From the NCBI GenBank assembly GCA_039028975.1, contig JBCCHB010000060.1:26868-90867 (forward strand): a stretch of DNA of 64,000 nt, in the 5' to 3' direction. The position numbers and the translations under genes are program-made. Below are positions 44,501 to 52,568 of the stretch, piece by piece; the stretch's first letter is position 1, and every line of letters begins with the position of its first letter. This DNA is from JAHBNG01 sp039028975. GTDB lineage: Bacteria > Chloroflexota > Anaerolineae > Caldilineales > Caldilineaceae. The notes below the pieces were generated by a model. That model searched no databases and was not told the DNA's origin. It saw only the letters and a list, made by a program, of their open reading frames with translations.

Positions 44501-46466
44501 CCAGTTGTCCCCACCGATTGTCACCCCAACATTGGACACTCATCTCATTCGAGACTGAATCTCTCGTCAGTGCGCAAGTATGGCTTGCATTATCCCACTG
44601 CTCACCCCCAGCAGAGACGGTAATCACATTTGCGTCCAAATTGGCAACATTTACAGGTACCGTGCGAAATCCGCTCGTTCCATCACCCAATTGCCCCCAC
44701 CGATTGTCTCCCCAGCATTGGACACTACCCAAGCTACTTGTTAAAAGATTCGCGACGAACTCATTTGTAGCTATGTTGCGGTCGTTTTCAAACGGATCTG
44801 AGTATAGAATGTCGGTTGGCTGATAATTCGTTGCTAGATGATTCGCCACCAGATCATCGGTTACGGCACAGGTAAAGTTATCGCCTCCGGAAATTGCGAT
44901 GGCTTTGCCAGCTAAATCCGTAACATCCACTGGTGTCCCAGTCGATTTGTTTGTGTTATTCCCCAGCTGACCAAATAGGTTCAACCCAGTGCACTTAACG
45001 CTTCCTGCTTGAGTCAATACGCAAGTATGGCCCTCGCCAACAGTAATGGCTACGATATCCCCTCCTAGTTCAGTGGCAACGATAGGCGTCGTGTAGTTGG
45101 TAGGCATTCCATCACCCAGTTGACCATTATAATTTCGACCCCAACATTGGACACTCTTGGTATCGGTTATGGCACAATTGTGGGAATCGCCAGCCACAAC
45201 CGCTGTAGCATCTGTCAAACCGCTTAAATCAAGCGGCAGGTTGCTGCTTGAGATCGAACTCTCCCCCAGCTGATTATCGTAATTCAGGCCCCAACAGCTG
45301 ACAGTGGCCGAATCATCAACGCTACTCAACGCACAAGTATGGTAGCGCCCTAAAGCAATATGAGTGATTTCACTATTTAACCCGTTGACAAGGACAGGCG
45401 TAGCGCGATTGATAGTTGTCCCATCACCCAATTGGCCCCAGCCGTTGTACCCCCAACATTGAACTTCATTGCTGTTATCTGAGTGGAGGATTAGGGAACA
45501 GGTATGGCTACCAAAGTCCCATATACCGCCGCCAATGGAAACGGCCTGTACCCCTGTCGCCAAACCGCTGACATCAGTGGGCGTTGTACGGTTGGTATTG
45601 GTGCCATCACCCAGTTGGCCCAGATCATTTTTGCCCCAGCACTTCAGCCCACCGGTCGTATCTGCTCCATGAGGCGACCTTTGCGCGGAGTGGATGCTAT
45701 ATGCACTGCTATTATCGTCAGTATTGGTAGCGTTGACGGTGCTGGTCATGAAGGTGCTAGTCGTGACGGATTTAGCCGTATCGTCGGCAACGATGGCACA
45801 GGTATGGGCACTGCCTGCCGCTATAGCAATGATGCTACCCGAAAGGCCGGCCACAGCTACAGGGGTTACGCGGTTTGTTGTGGAGCCATTCCCTAACTGT
45901 CCGTCTTGGTTTTGGCCCCAACATTGTACACTCGTCTCGTTCGTTTCAGGCCCGGCCACCAAAGCACATGTATGGGAAACCCCAGCGCTGATGCCAATCA
46001 CATGGCTGGCCAGACCAGTGACGACAACAGGCGCTGGCTGATCGATGAGAGTTCCATCCCCAAGCTGCCCGAATTCATTGTTTCCCCAACAGCGAACGCT
46101 TCCTTCATTGAGCAAGGCGCAGGTGTGATCACTACCAGCGGAGATAGCCACCACATTATCGACAAGGCCACTTACCGAAACCGGGGTCGGTCGGTTTATT
46201 GTTGTACCGTCGCCTAATTGGCCATCAATATTTCCTCCCCAGCATTTCACGTTGCCAAGTGAGGTCAATACACAAGTATGTAGGTAGCCAGCGGCGACCT
46301 GAATGACATTGTCAAGAGGAACCAGGTCATCTAGGCTTGATTCGTATGCGGTGAGATCGTTGCGTGAAGCGGCTATTGTTGGGACAGCAGAATTGAAGGG
46401 CACACCGATTACCATACTTGTCAAGCAGAATAGGAGCAAAAGGTAAAGTCGGATAAAGGGTCGCAT
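41574..46466 (-). CDS. Giant RCC1-repeat surface protein with five InlB-type B-repeats and BNR-like C-terminus
   Basis: The 1630-residue protein starts with a signal peptide. Residues about 50-900 contain fourteen RCC1/BNR-type blades with the motif CWGxNxxGQLGDGT (the eighth is CTG), consistent with two seven-bladed propellers. Five B-repeats of about 85 residues follow (YVAGEAITLTASPS, VSSWRGTS, NSLTMPANN-type), similar to the divergent InlB repeat. A (PT)n linker (TPTPTPTPEP) then leads to a final BNR/YCF48-like region (GNGFVKNPS, YLSQDNGATWHSING, VDGGGTW). The protein is certainly exported and large; adhesion or sensing is inference. It converges with the kinase gene. Confidence 0.85.
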   Translation of the reverse strand: MRPFIRLYLLLLFCLTSMVIGVPFNSAVPTIAASRNDLTAYESSLDDLVPLDNVIQVAAGYLHTCVLTSLGNVKCWGGNIDGQLGDGTTINRPTPVSVSGLVDNVVAISAGSDHTCALLNEGSVRCWGNNEFGQLGDGTLIDQPAPVVVTGLASHVIGISAGVSHTCALVAGPETNETSVQCWGQNQDGQLGNGSTTNRVTPVAVAGLSGSIIAIAAGSAHTCAIVADDTAKSVTTSTFMTSTVNATNTDDNSSAYSIHSAQRSPHGADTTGGLKCWGKNDLGQLGDGTNTNRTTPTDVSGLATGVQAVSIGGGIWDFGSHTCSLILHSDNSNEVQCWGYNGWGQLGDGTTINRATPVLVNGLNSEITHIALGRYHTCALSSVDDSATVSCWGLNYDNQLGESSISSSNLPLDLSGLTDATAVVAGDSHNCAITDTKSVQCWGRNYNGQLGDGMPTNYTTPIVATELGGDIVAITVGEGHTCVLTQAGSVKCTGLNLFGQLGNNTNKSTGTPVDVTDLAGKAIAISGGDNFTCAVTDDLVANHLATNYQPTDILYSDPFENDRNIATNEFVANLLTSSLGSVQCWGDNRWGQLGDGTSGFRTVPVNVANLDANVITVSAGGEQWDNASHTCALTRDSVSNEMSVQCWGDNRWGQLGNQTTTNSPTPVAVHDLAGALADISSGGYHTCVLAGDENTPGGVQCWGYNFYGQLGDGTITDRSIPVDVSNLNDDVTAISSGDYHTCAITDQGSLKCWGRNSWGQLGNDSTLNTTIPVDVVGLAANVKSVSSGHQHTCAIVGPSVDNEGGAKCWGINYSGQLGDGTTAAQGTAVDVIGLGSGVTMIAAGYDHTCVLLSDGSVNCWGRDNYGQLGIGRHAISATPIDVMTTACFTLTLNHSGSGSEPTATPTKSEACDRAGEYVTGQAITLTARPSTGWQVSSWSGTSNDNGTSTSNSLTMPAANYSVSVTYSETPASCFDLSISHSGNGADPSPSPKNSNQCTEGQYTEGELISLTASPDADWQVSSWRGTSADSSTSHHNSLTMPAANHSASVTYSKIPIPCFALSLEHSGNGLDPTPSPTNSPPCALGQYVAGEAITFTASPSPDWQVSSWRGTSDNSSTSTSNSLTMPSNNHTVGVTYSEIPTPCFTLSLNHNGNGEDPTPLPANSAQCSAGQYVAGEMIDLTASPSTDWEVSGWSGTSNDNSTSVSNSLTMPSNNHAVSVTYTQSPKSCFTLTLSHAGSGPDPTASPSNSASCPQGQYVAGEVVTLFALPPNGFHVRKWRGTRRDGSPTTTNQLTMPADDHAVVVTYGDSSVMLPYLSAVLTPTPTLAPTPTPTPTPEPAWQRLADAPLRADTLAINGTTLFVTHRNNNVEGGGIYQRDISGCVIGNGFVKNPSINAWTSDIEFVSPLGLTAAFNNGLYLSQDNGATWHSINGIDGEVYSVAFAQGAGYASADDIIYKSVDGGGTWTNVAEIGIPINVMVYQNEILWLGTNGDGMAQLPLDGLGGLNPRNDGLTSPKSKQVWDIYIDVSGTIYIATYDGVFKSDGTGPWQPVGANLAGYETRALASVGSQLYVGTREQGTYRIPLINPQNWIQVTNGASGSATWTVRGFLYDEVHCNGLLAGTDDGVWLLR

Positions 46467-47000
46467 TTTCTTCTTCCTGGATCAAAGGTCCAACTCCATA
46501 CTCAGCTCCGCTTGAAAACCATATTTTGGTTACTCTGGAGGAGCTGTGCAAACCTACGGTTTTCAAATCGACCGTAGTATAAACACGTGAACATTGAATC
46601 GAGATGACGAGGAATGCGGTTCTATTCTCCTATAAAAAATGGGTAGAGCCAAAATTGTGATTCTTCCCAAATGGCTCTGGCTCTCATTATCGTACCAGGT
46701 ACTGTGTCAACATATCTATAGATTTTGGATAGACTTTGTGTAGACCAACAATAGATTTTCGCTGCTATACTCAACCATACAGAACTTGGCAAAATCAACA
46801 TTCGTTAATGGCAGAATATTTCCCTCTCTATTCGTTGCCAGAATAACTATAGTGGAAGAATTCCACCCATGAAATTTTGTCAAGGGGATTTTGTCTTGGC
46901 TTGTACCCGATTCAGTCAGGGCAATCAGCACCAAGGAGTGATAGATTGAAAGCGGGCATTCTACTCGCTACTGTATTGCCATACAAAGGAGTCTGCATCT
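46467..47000. other. Spacer of 534 bases without a recognised gene
   Basis: It contains the hairpin at 46512-46566. A 72-codon frame on the minus strand is not convincing. Confidence 0.4.
46512..46566. repeat. 55-bp hairpin element
   Basis: TTGAAAACC (46512-46520) pairs with GGTTTTCAA (46558-46566), and further pairing is possible inward. The interior TTTGGTTACTCTGGAG resembles the loop of 22961-23014. Confidence 0.5.
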
Positions 47001-47522
47001 ATGCCAAAACCACCATCTACCCAAAGCCTCTATGAGTTGTACCGAGAAAAACTACCTTCCTACGTGAATGTAACCTGGGCATTCATTCTTGATGATGAAT
47101 TAGATAGTGCTCGGTCATGCTTAGAAGAACAACCATTCTGGGCAAATGGACCAAATGAAGGCCACGATTATATGCTGATTGCTGTTCTCGATTGTCTGGA
47201 AGCCAGCTATGATTACGCCGAGGAAAATTTCCATTATGCTCTAGCGCATTATATGGAGTTAAATGATGTCGCAATGGTCAGGATTATCCACCTCTACCTA
47301 GCCTACATTGAGTTCACATCCAACCACTCTACCCTCTTTCTTGAACACCTTGCCCAGGGATTGAGAGAGGATAACAACGAGAGCAAAGAGTTGAACTATT
47401 GGTGGCACCCCACCATTATGGAACCGGTATTTACACAAGCCATTATTCATGGGCATTATCCCAAACATGCCAAAGCTATTTTAGAGCTACACGGTTGTTT
47501 CTTTTCAATTGAAGATAAGTAG
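47001..47522 (+). CDS. TPR-like regulatory protein, N-terminal part ending at an in-frame stop
   Basis: The 173-residue helical protein has repeat-like helices (LDCLEASYDYAEENFHYAL, VRIIHLYLAYIEF), suggesting a TPR-like fold. It starts with ATG preceded by AAAGGAG. It ends at TAG (47520-47522). The same frame continues beyond the TAG with no further stop into the HTH protein 47631-47972, so the two are probably one regulator (TPR plus LuxR-type HTH) split by a nonsense mutation. No family name can be given with confidence. Confidence 0.65.
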   Translation: MPKPPSTQSLYELYREKLPSYVNVTWAFILDDELDSARSCLEEQPFWANGPNEGHDYMLIAVLDCLEASYDYAEENFHYALAHYMELNDVAMVRIIHLYLAYIEFTSNHSTLFLEHLAQGLREDNNESKELNYWWHPTIMEPVFTQAIIHGHYPKHAKAILELHGCFFSIEDK

Positions 47523-47630
47523 GGTGCCTCATTTCAAAACACGACACAACCTGAAGAAACGCCCTCTAAAGCCTCATGGAGAAGACCGGAACCTGGCCCA
47601 GCAGAACATTATTCCGACTTACTGAGCCAG

Positions 47631-47972
47631 TTGAAAGTAAGAGGCCCGGAGAGACCCCGAATTGTTCTTCGAGAATTACTCCAAAAATCCCACCTTAATC
47701 CAAGAAAATTTGATAGGCTCATTGAAAAACTACACAGTCGTCGGAAGGGCGGCTTTGTTAGTGCAACCCTTCTCGGTGCATTTGGACTCTATGTACAAGA
47801 TAAGAGCAAAGCCGAAATTGCGGAGACCCTTTCCTGCTCAGTTCACACAGTCAGAAGTTATATTACCCACATTCATCGCACATTTGAGCTAAATTATCGT
47901 GATTTTCCTAAGCCAAGTGTACGACGGCAAGAGCTAGTTGACTTAGCAAAAGAGGAAGGGTTTATCCTGTAA
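47631..47972 (+). CDS. LuxR/GerE-type helix-turn-helix protein, in the same frame as the preceding gene
   Basis: The HTH region, SKAEIAETLSCSVHTVRSYI with THIHRTFEL following, matches LuxR/GerE DNA-binding domains. The start codon is TTG at best and no good Shine-Dalgarno is seen. The frame is open from the TAG at 47520, supporting the split-gene reading. If the N-terminus is lost, the DNA-binding part could be untranslated or expressed at low level by reinitiation. It may also be a pseudogene fragment. Confidence 0.6.
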   Translation: MKVRGPERPRIVLRELLQKSHLNPRKFDRLIEKLHSRRKGGFVSATLLGAFGLYVQDKSKAEIAETLSCSVHTVRSYITHIHRTFELNYRDFPKPSVRRQELVDLAKEEGFIL

Positions 47973-48150
47973 AAAGGGACCTGTTCTGGACAGTCTAGTT
48001 GTGATTCAGTAGAATGCAGGAATATAATCAGTAGCTGAATAAATCGACAAAGACTTACCGCAGTTAAAATGAGTAGACAGGAGATTAAGATCGGCCTTGT
48101 TCCTTATACTTATTGCGCTGCCGTAATGATACCAGAACAGGAGACACCCC

Positions 48151-49152
48151 ATGTGCCGCCGACAGATCTTAATCTTCCTCTTACTACTCTTGGGTATAAT
48201 GTTGACTATGTCCGCCTGCGGCCCTCGGGCAACGGGTGGAGCCACAATCATGATGGCAGGTGATGAGCGGGTAGCCGTTGATTTACCTGTCATTGTGATC
48301 GATTACGACACGGAGGGCATTCCCAGTTTTGGCGGAACGCCATTAGGGCAACTTATTCAAATCATCGGTTTTGATGAAGGTCAATTAGGGCGGATTCAAC
48401 TGACACCAGAGACGGTTACCATGATGGCTCATGCGAATATTCAACATATCCAAATTGATAATTCGGTGGATGGGCTGCTTATCTTGGTCAATGGTCAACC
48501 AATACCTTCACTCGTTTGGAATGAGGAATCTTTGGTGGCGACTGCGGAGGTCATGGAGATGTTTGGCTATGGCATCAACTTGCTTGAGCAGGTGCTGCCA
48601 ACCTTGCAAACCATAGGGATTGGAGCAATCATCCGGTTTCCCGTAGGTGCAGATGCAGAAATTATTCCAACAGTTGTTGCGGGAGATGAGTCCATTGCTA
48701 GCGAGGTTGAAGTGAGCCAGCAGCGCTTTGTAGAGACTGTTGGGACGCCGCCTCAGATTCAGATCATTGTTCATTATGCCCAAGATGGCTCTTGGGAGGT
48801 TGCTGGGTTAAACCCTGATCAATGGACGCAAGTTTTACCGGCCCCCTGGTATGCGCTCAATCTCCCTCCAACGCTCATTACAGATCTAACCGATTCTGGT
48901 GTGAGGCGAGTGGGTTTTGCTACCAACGAAGACGGTCTCTTTATCTCGGTAAATGATAAGACGTTACCCCATATCGGATGGAGTCATGGAGAGCTTCAGC
49001 ACGTGCTCCATCTTACTGATCAGTTGGGACTATTAGAGGCAGCAGTAGGTGGGATTGCCCACGCAGAAGAACTTGTGGTGTTATTTGAAGAGTGGTTACC
49101 AGCCGTACAGATGATCAATTTACGATTGAGCGTCCATTTCCCTCCTCATTGA
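48151..49152 (+). CDS. Hypothetical lipoprotein with twofold internal repeat
   Basis: The 333-residue protein has a lipobox (LLLLGIMLTMSAC) and AGGAGA upstream of the ATG. Two halves show similar order: about 75-150 (DGLLILVNGQPIPSLVWNEE, then LLEQVLPTLQTI) and about 245-333 (DGLFISVNDKTLPHIGWSHG, then LFEEWLPAVQMI). Each half pairs a beta segment with a helical tail. No known family is recognised. It probably sits on the outside of the membrane. Confidence 0.7.
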   Translation: MCRRQILIFLLLLLGIMLTMSACGPRATGGATIMMAGDERVAVDLPVIVIDYDTEGIPSFGGTPLGQLIQIIGFDEGQLGRIQLTPETVTMMAHANIQHIQIDNSVDGLLILVNGQPIPSLVWNEESLVATAEVMEMFGYGINLLEQVLPTLQTIGIGAIIRFPVGADAEIIPTVVAGDESIASEVEVSQQRFVETVGTPPQIQIIVHYAQDGSWEVAGLNPDQWTQVLPAPWYALNLPPTLITDLTDSGVRRVGFATNEDGLFISVNDKTLPHIGWSHGELQHVLHLTDQLGLLEAAVGGIAHAEELVVLFEEWLPAVQMINLRLSVHFPPH

Positions 49153-49262
49153 ATACCCTCCCATAATTAACATCTTAGGCAGCCAAGCGGATGCTCCCTT
49201 CAATGGGCCTGGTTCGTCGAGCAACGAAACCGCATTAGAGAGCGTCTGTTCTAGTATAGGAA

Positions 49263-49309
49263 AGTGTAAAAATCGGCCCTTAAATATGGCCAAACCCTGG
49301 CTGAAAGCT
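49263..49309. repeat. Direct repeat copy A flanking the CysQ gene
   Basis: It aligns with 50279-50325 at 37 of 47 positions by hand count (AGTxTAAAAATCG...ATGGCCAAA...GGCTGAA). Confidence 0.6.
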
Positions 49310-49369
49310 AATTAGCTTAAAGCTCTTATATATGGTGCGGTTGCATTGGCACGGGCTGGCATTACGCGA

Positions 49370-50251
49370 CTACCAAAAGCCATCCTCTCCATTAAAACCC
49401 TCAAGGCTACAGGCATGGGTAACCACTTTAACTAGCTCTTCGTGGTTTGCACCATTGCTAGCTAGAATACCATTATGCAGCCTCACGTCAGTGCGGTTGT
49501 AGGTAAGAGGGTTTCCCCAGCAATCCGTCATGATCCCGCCTGCGGCTTCCAAAAGCGCTTGCGGAGCGCACGTATCCCACTCGTTACACCCGGGGCTAGG
49601 ATGGGGATAGATATCAGCCAATTCCCGACTAATCAATCCAATCTTCAGACCAATGCTGCCGCTGATGCGTTCTTGGGTAATATGAAGTTCACGTGCGAGG
49701 TGATCAACAATTTTGGGCCGATGACTGCGGCTGCAGGCAAGGACCATCTCCCTAGGCTCGCTCTTTAGGCTAACACGCAGAGGAATCTGATCATCTTCCT
49801 CAAAGAGAAAGGCACCAATTCCTGCAGCACCCGCATAAAGCAAACCTGGATCGGGTTGCATCACGACACCAAGGGCAGCTTGCCCACCAACAGCCAATCC
49901 TATCATAACAGAGAATTCGCCGTTACGAGCAATAAACTCTTTGGTTCCATCCAACGGATCAATGATCCAGACTCTTTCTTTTGTCAGGCGAGAAAGATCA
50001 TCCTTGGACTCTTCTGAAAGTAGACCATCATTTGGGTATGCTCGTTGAATCCGATCAAGGATATGCTGATTGGCAGACCGATCAGCTTCTGTTACAGGTG
50101 AATTGTCATCTTTGTACTGAACCTCGGCCGAACCAACATAAAACGTATTCACGATGGTGGCGGCTTCACGAGCAAGTTTGCAGGCAAACTCGAACTCGGT
50201 AGAAAGGTCAATTTGCTTCAAATCCATCTCTTTGACAGTGTTTGTTGACAT
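49370..50251 (-). CDS. cysQ: 3'(2'),5'-bisphosphate nucleotidase/inositol monophosphatase family (CysQ-like)
   Basis: From the ATG at 50251 the protein has 293 residues. The Li-sensitive phosphatase motifs are VTEADRSANQHI, LLSEESKDD, WIIDPLDGTKEF (metal-binding Asp-Pro-Leu-Asp-Gly) and CNEWDTCAPQALLEAAGG. CysQ hydrolyses PAP to AMP, recycling the by-product of sulfotransfer, which fits the sulfotransferase in this window; inositol phosphatase activity is also possible. A longer frame starts at 50410 but overlaps the previous gene and carries no family sequence. It lies between two copies of a 47-bp direct repeat. Confidence 0.82.
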   Translation of the reverse strand: MSTNTVKEMDLKQIDLSTEFEFACKLAREAATIVNTFYVGSAEVQYKDDNSPVTEADRSANQHILDRIQRAYPNDGLLSEESKDDLSRLTKERVWIIDPLDGTKEFIARNGEFSVMIGLAVGGQAALGVVMQPDPGLLYAGAAGIGAFLFEEDDQIPLRVSLKSEPREMVLACSRSHRPKIVDHLARELHITQERISGSIGLKIGLISRELADIYPHPSPGCNEWDTCAPQALLEAAGGIMTDCWGNPLTYNRTDVRLHNGILASNGANHEELVKVVTHACSLEGFNGEDGFW

Positions 50252-50278
50252 AAATCCAATATTTTTGTTGTATAAGAT

Positions 50279-50325
50279 AGTATAAAAATCGATCCCGAAA
50301 CATGGCCAAATTCGGGCTGAATGCT
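50279..50325. repeat. Direct repeat copy B upstream of the CysQ gene
   Basis: Partner of 49263-49309. On the minus strand CCCGAA (50311-50316, as its complement) pairs with TTCGGG (50294-50299, as its complement), followed by ATCGATTTTTATA. It could also be an intrinsic terminator for the SUMF1 protein gene upstream. Confidence 0.55.
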
Positions 50326-50360
50326 GATAGCTGATTAGCTGAACGCTTTTTAATAAGTGT

Positions 50361-52436
50361 TTATTCCGTCGGCGCTCCCTGTGGGACGGTACTGGCACAC
50401 CGGAACCCAAGCCAAGAGGCAGAAAAATTAGTCTCTTTCAATTGAATGTTGCTGGCCAATAACATTTCAGGCGTATCTTTATAGGAGCCACCTTTGACAA
50501 TATATGATTCGATAGAATCGACAGTACGTTCTGTTGCAGTCCATTCAGCTACATTTCCAGCCATATCCATTACCCCAATCGTGCTAGTCCCACCAGGATG
50601 AGAGAGGCCAACTGTTTGGGTATCCTGGATTTGAGATTGCGAACTATTGGTGTAAAGAGGATTGAAATGATTGCCCCAAGGGTAAAGAAAGCGCTGATTG
50701 GTTGCAGGCGCAGCGCTTGCTGCAACTTCCCACTCATCGGCAGTAGGAAGTCGTTTTTTGGCCCATGTACAATACTGATTGGCCCGCACCCAATCCACAT
50801 GAACAACTGGGAACTGGGTGTAATCCCTATGAAGAAAGTATGCTGCCCGATTAGCGCTATTGGGTAAAACAGGAGCCAAACAAGCGCCTTGCTCATAACA
50901 AGCTTGATAACTGCGGTTGGTCACTTCGGTTCGATCGATGGTAAATCCAGCAGCAAGAAACAGCTCTTTTTCAGGTATGCCCAGATCTTCATTCCCAACT
51001 ACATAGGTTCCTTGTGCAACATGTACCATATCAGGAAGCAGCGATCTCGCTTGAAGCCACTGCCAAGATGAGACAAATAGTAGTACAAAAAGAAGAGCCA
51101 AAATCATGCGCCCCACATTCCAATAGAGAGGGCGGGATAACGTAGTTGAGAGTTGCTCAGACATGGGTACAATCGCGCCTGGTTCCCATATGGCTAAGCT
51201 AGTATCCTGGCCCTCAAGCAGTTGAATGACTTCGTCAACTGCTTGCCGAGCTTTTCCTGTCAGGCTTGGCTGATCGACATGTAAATCATCCAATAGTAGC
51301 TCAGACCATTCAGCACTTTTTTCGTCTTCGGCCGCAAGCCAGGCAACATCTGCAGAAGTAAAGGGTTGATGAACGTCAATCAAGGCTTCCTTGAGCAAAA
51401 ACGCAGAGCGATCAGGATCACGCTGGTGGCGCAGCGCAGTTAACATCCCTCGATGCCTGCTTAAGGCAGTACGTAGCAGGAGCGATAAGTGGACATCATC
51501 TAATGATTCCCCCTCTTCTAGCAGCAAAAGCGAATCGCGCAGCAGTGCAGCAGTTGGCAGTTGACTCTGTTGCCACCATTCCTCTAGAGCTTTATCTAAT
51601 CGGCGGCGGGTGGCTTCAGATAGTTGTGATTTACTGTCTACCTCATCCAAAGGGCTCTCATTGACCAGCGTGTAGCCGTCTTTGGGATCCTCGACCTTCT
51701 TGGTCTCTTTGTTAATTACAATGTCTGCATCAATAGCGCCTGCATCATTTCCAAATTGGTCAAAATCTAAAGGCCGGCGGACATATTCCCCAAACTTGCT
51801 ATCTTTAACGAGGCCATCCTGGTCAAAGGGATTTACGCTTGCCGTCTCAAGCGAATCAGTAGTAGGCGCCGTGCTCTCAAATTGCGTACTATCACGCCTA
51901 GTATAAATGCTATAATCGACATCATCTTGCTCTTCTGCTCCCAATGTGACTGTATCATCAATATCATCAATGGCAGATTCAGCAACAAATTTATCACTAT
52001 CCACAGCATCACCGTTATCTGGAATAGCAATATCCGGTGCATCAGAAGAGATCTGTGCCGGAGGGGAGTAAGATATTGACCCTTTGCCCCTCTTGTCAGA
52101 TGCCGATGAAAAGTGAGACTGCTCGTCTTCTCTACCCTTCTGAGAAGAATCACTATTCGCTGGAAGAGTCGTTAACTTATATCGAGAGCTGTAGAAAGAA
52201 TCATCCTGCTCTTTGTCAGATGAACTCTTGCTCGTGTGGGTAACTGCAAAATTGGAAGGGGTGTTAACACGAGGAATCAGGGTAAAGCTATCAGGTATGT
52301 CAGGAGATTGGTCAAGCTGCTGTTCATCCCCGACGTCCCATTCTAGTTCAGGTGGACTGTAAGCACGCCGTCTCTTCTTGGAGTTGAAGAAACTGGATAC
52401 CTTATGTCGACTTGAGTGCTGCTCTGATTCAAACAT
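50361..52436 (-). CDS. Membrane-anchored protein with extracytoplasmic SUMF1 domain
   Basis: From the ATG at 52436 the protein has 691 residues. The first part is acidic, Ser/Asp-rich and probably disordered. A helical region is followed by a single transmembrane helix (LALLFVLLFVSSWQW), then a SUMF1/FGE-sulfatase domain (FTIDRTEVTNRSY, LPTADEWEVAASA, YPWGNHFNP, MDMAGNVAEWT, VKGGSYKD, WLGFRCAS). The FGE catalytic Cys pair is absent. The orientation suggests an extracellular lectin-like domain controlled by a cytosolic tail. A TTGCAT/TACAAT pair before 52436 could be a promoter. A longer frame to 52568 is possible. Confidence 0.75.
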   Translation of the reverse strand: MFESEQHSSRHKVSSFFNSKKRRRAYSPPELEWDVGDEQQLDQSPDIPDSFTLIPRVNTPSNFAVTHTSKSSSDKEQDDSFYSSRYKLTTLPANSDSSQKGREDEQSHFSSASDKRGKGSISYSPPAQISSDAPDIAIPDNGDAVDSDKFVAESAIDDIDDTVTLGAEEQDDVDYSIYTRRDSTQFESTAPTTDSLETASVNPFDQDGLVKDSKFGEYVRRPLDFDQFGNDAGAIDADIVINKETKKVEDPKDGYTLVNESPLDEVDSKSQLSEATRRRLDKALEEWWQQSQLPTAALLRDSLLLLEEGESLDDVHLSLLLRTALSRHRGMLTALRHQRDPDRSAFLLKEALIDVHQPFTSADVAWLAAEDEKSAEWSELLLDDLHVDQPSLTGKARQAVDEVIQLLEGQDTSLAIWEPGAIVPMSEQLSTTLSRPLYWNVGRMILALLFVLLFVSSWQWLQARSLLPDMVHVAQGTYVVGNEDLGIPEKELFLAAGFTIDRTEVTNRSYQACYEQGACLAPVLPNSANRAAYFLHRDYTQFPVVHVDWVRANQYCTWAKKRLPTADEWEVAASAAPATNQRFLYPWGNHFNPLYTNSSQSQIQDTQTVGLSHPGGTSTIGVMDMAGNVAEWTATERTVDSIESYIVKGGSYKDTPEMLLASNIQLKETNFSASWLGFRCASTVPQGAPTE

Positions 52437-52568
52437 AAGTATATTGTACCTATACCATTTTAGCGAATGCAAAAATTGGTACAGCCCAAAAGCATCTCTG
52501 TTGGTCAGATCAGGCTGATGCAACACCATTGCAGGTTTTGAGGAACGAGAACTAAATAATTTGGTCAT

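Noticed and set aside
46716..46934. 72-codon frame on the minus strand
   Set aside because: No ribosome binding site, no family resemblance, and it lies in an AT-rich spacer.
50361..51000. Second SUMF1 domain as a formylglycine-generating enzyme or DGR target
   Set aside because: It also lacks the catalytic Cys pair, and its C-terminus (VKGGSYKDTP...LGFRCAS) has no block of NNC/NNT codons of the DGR type.
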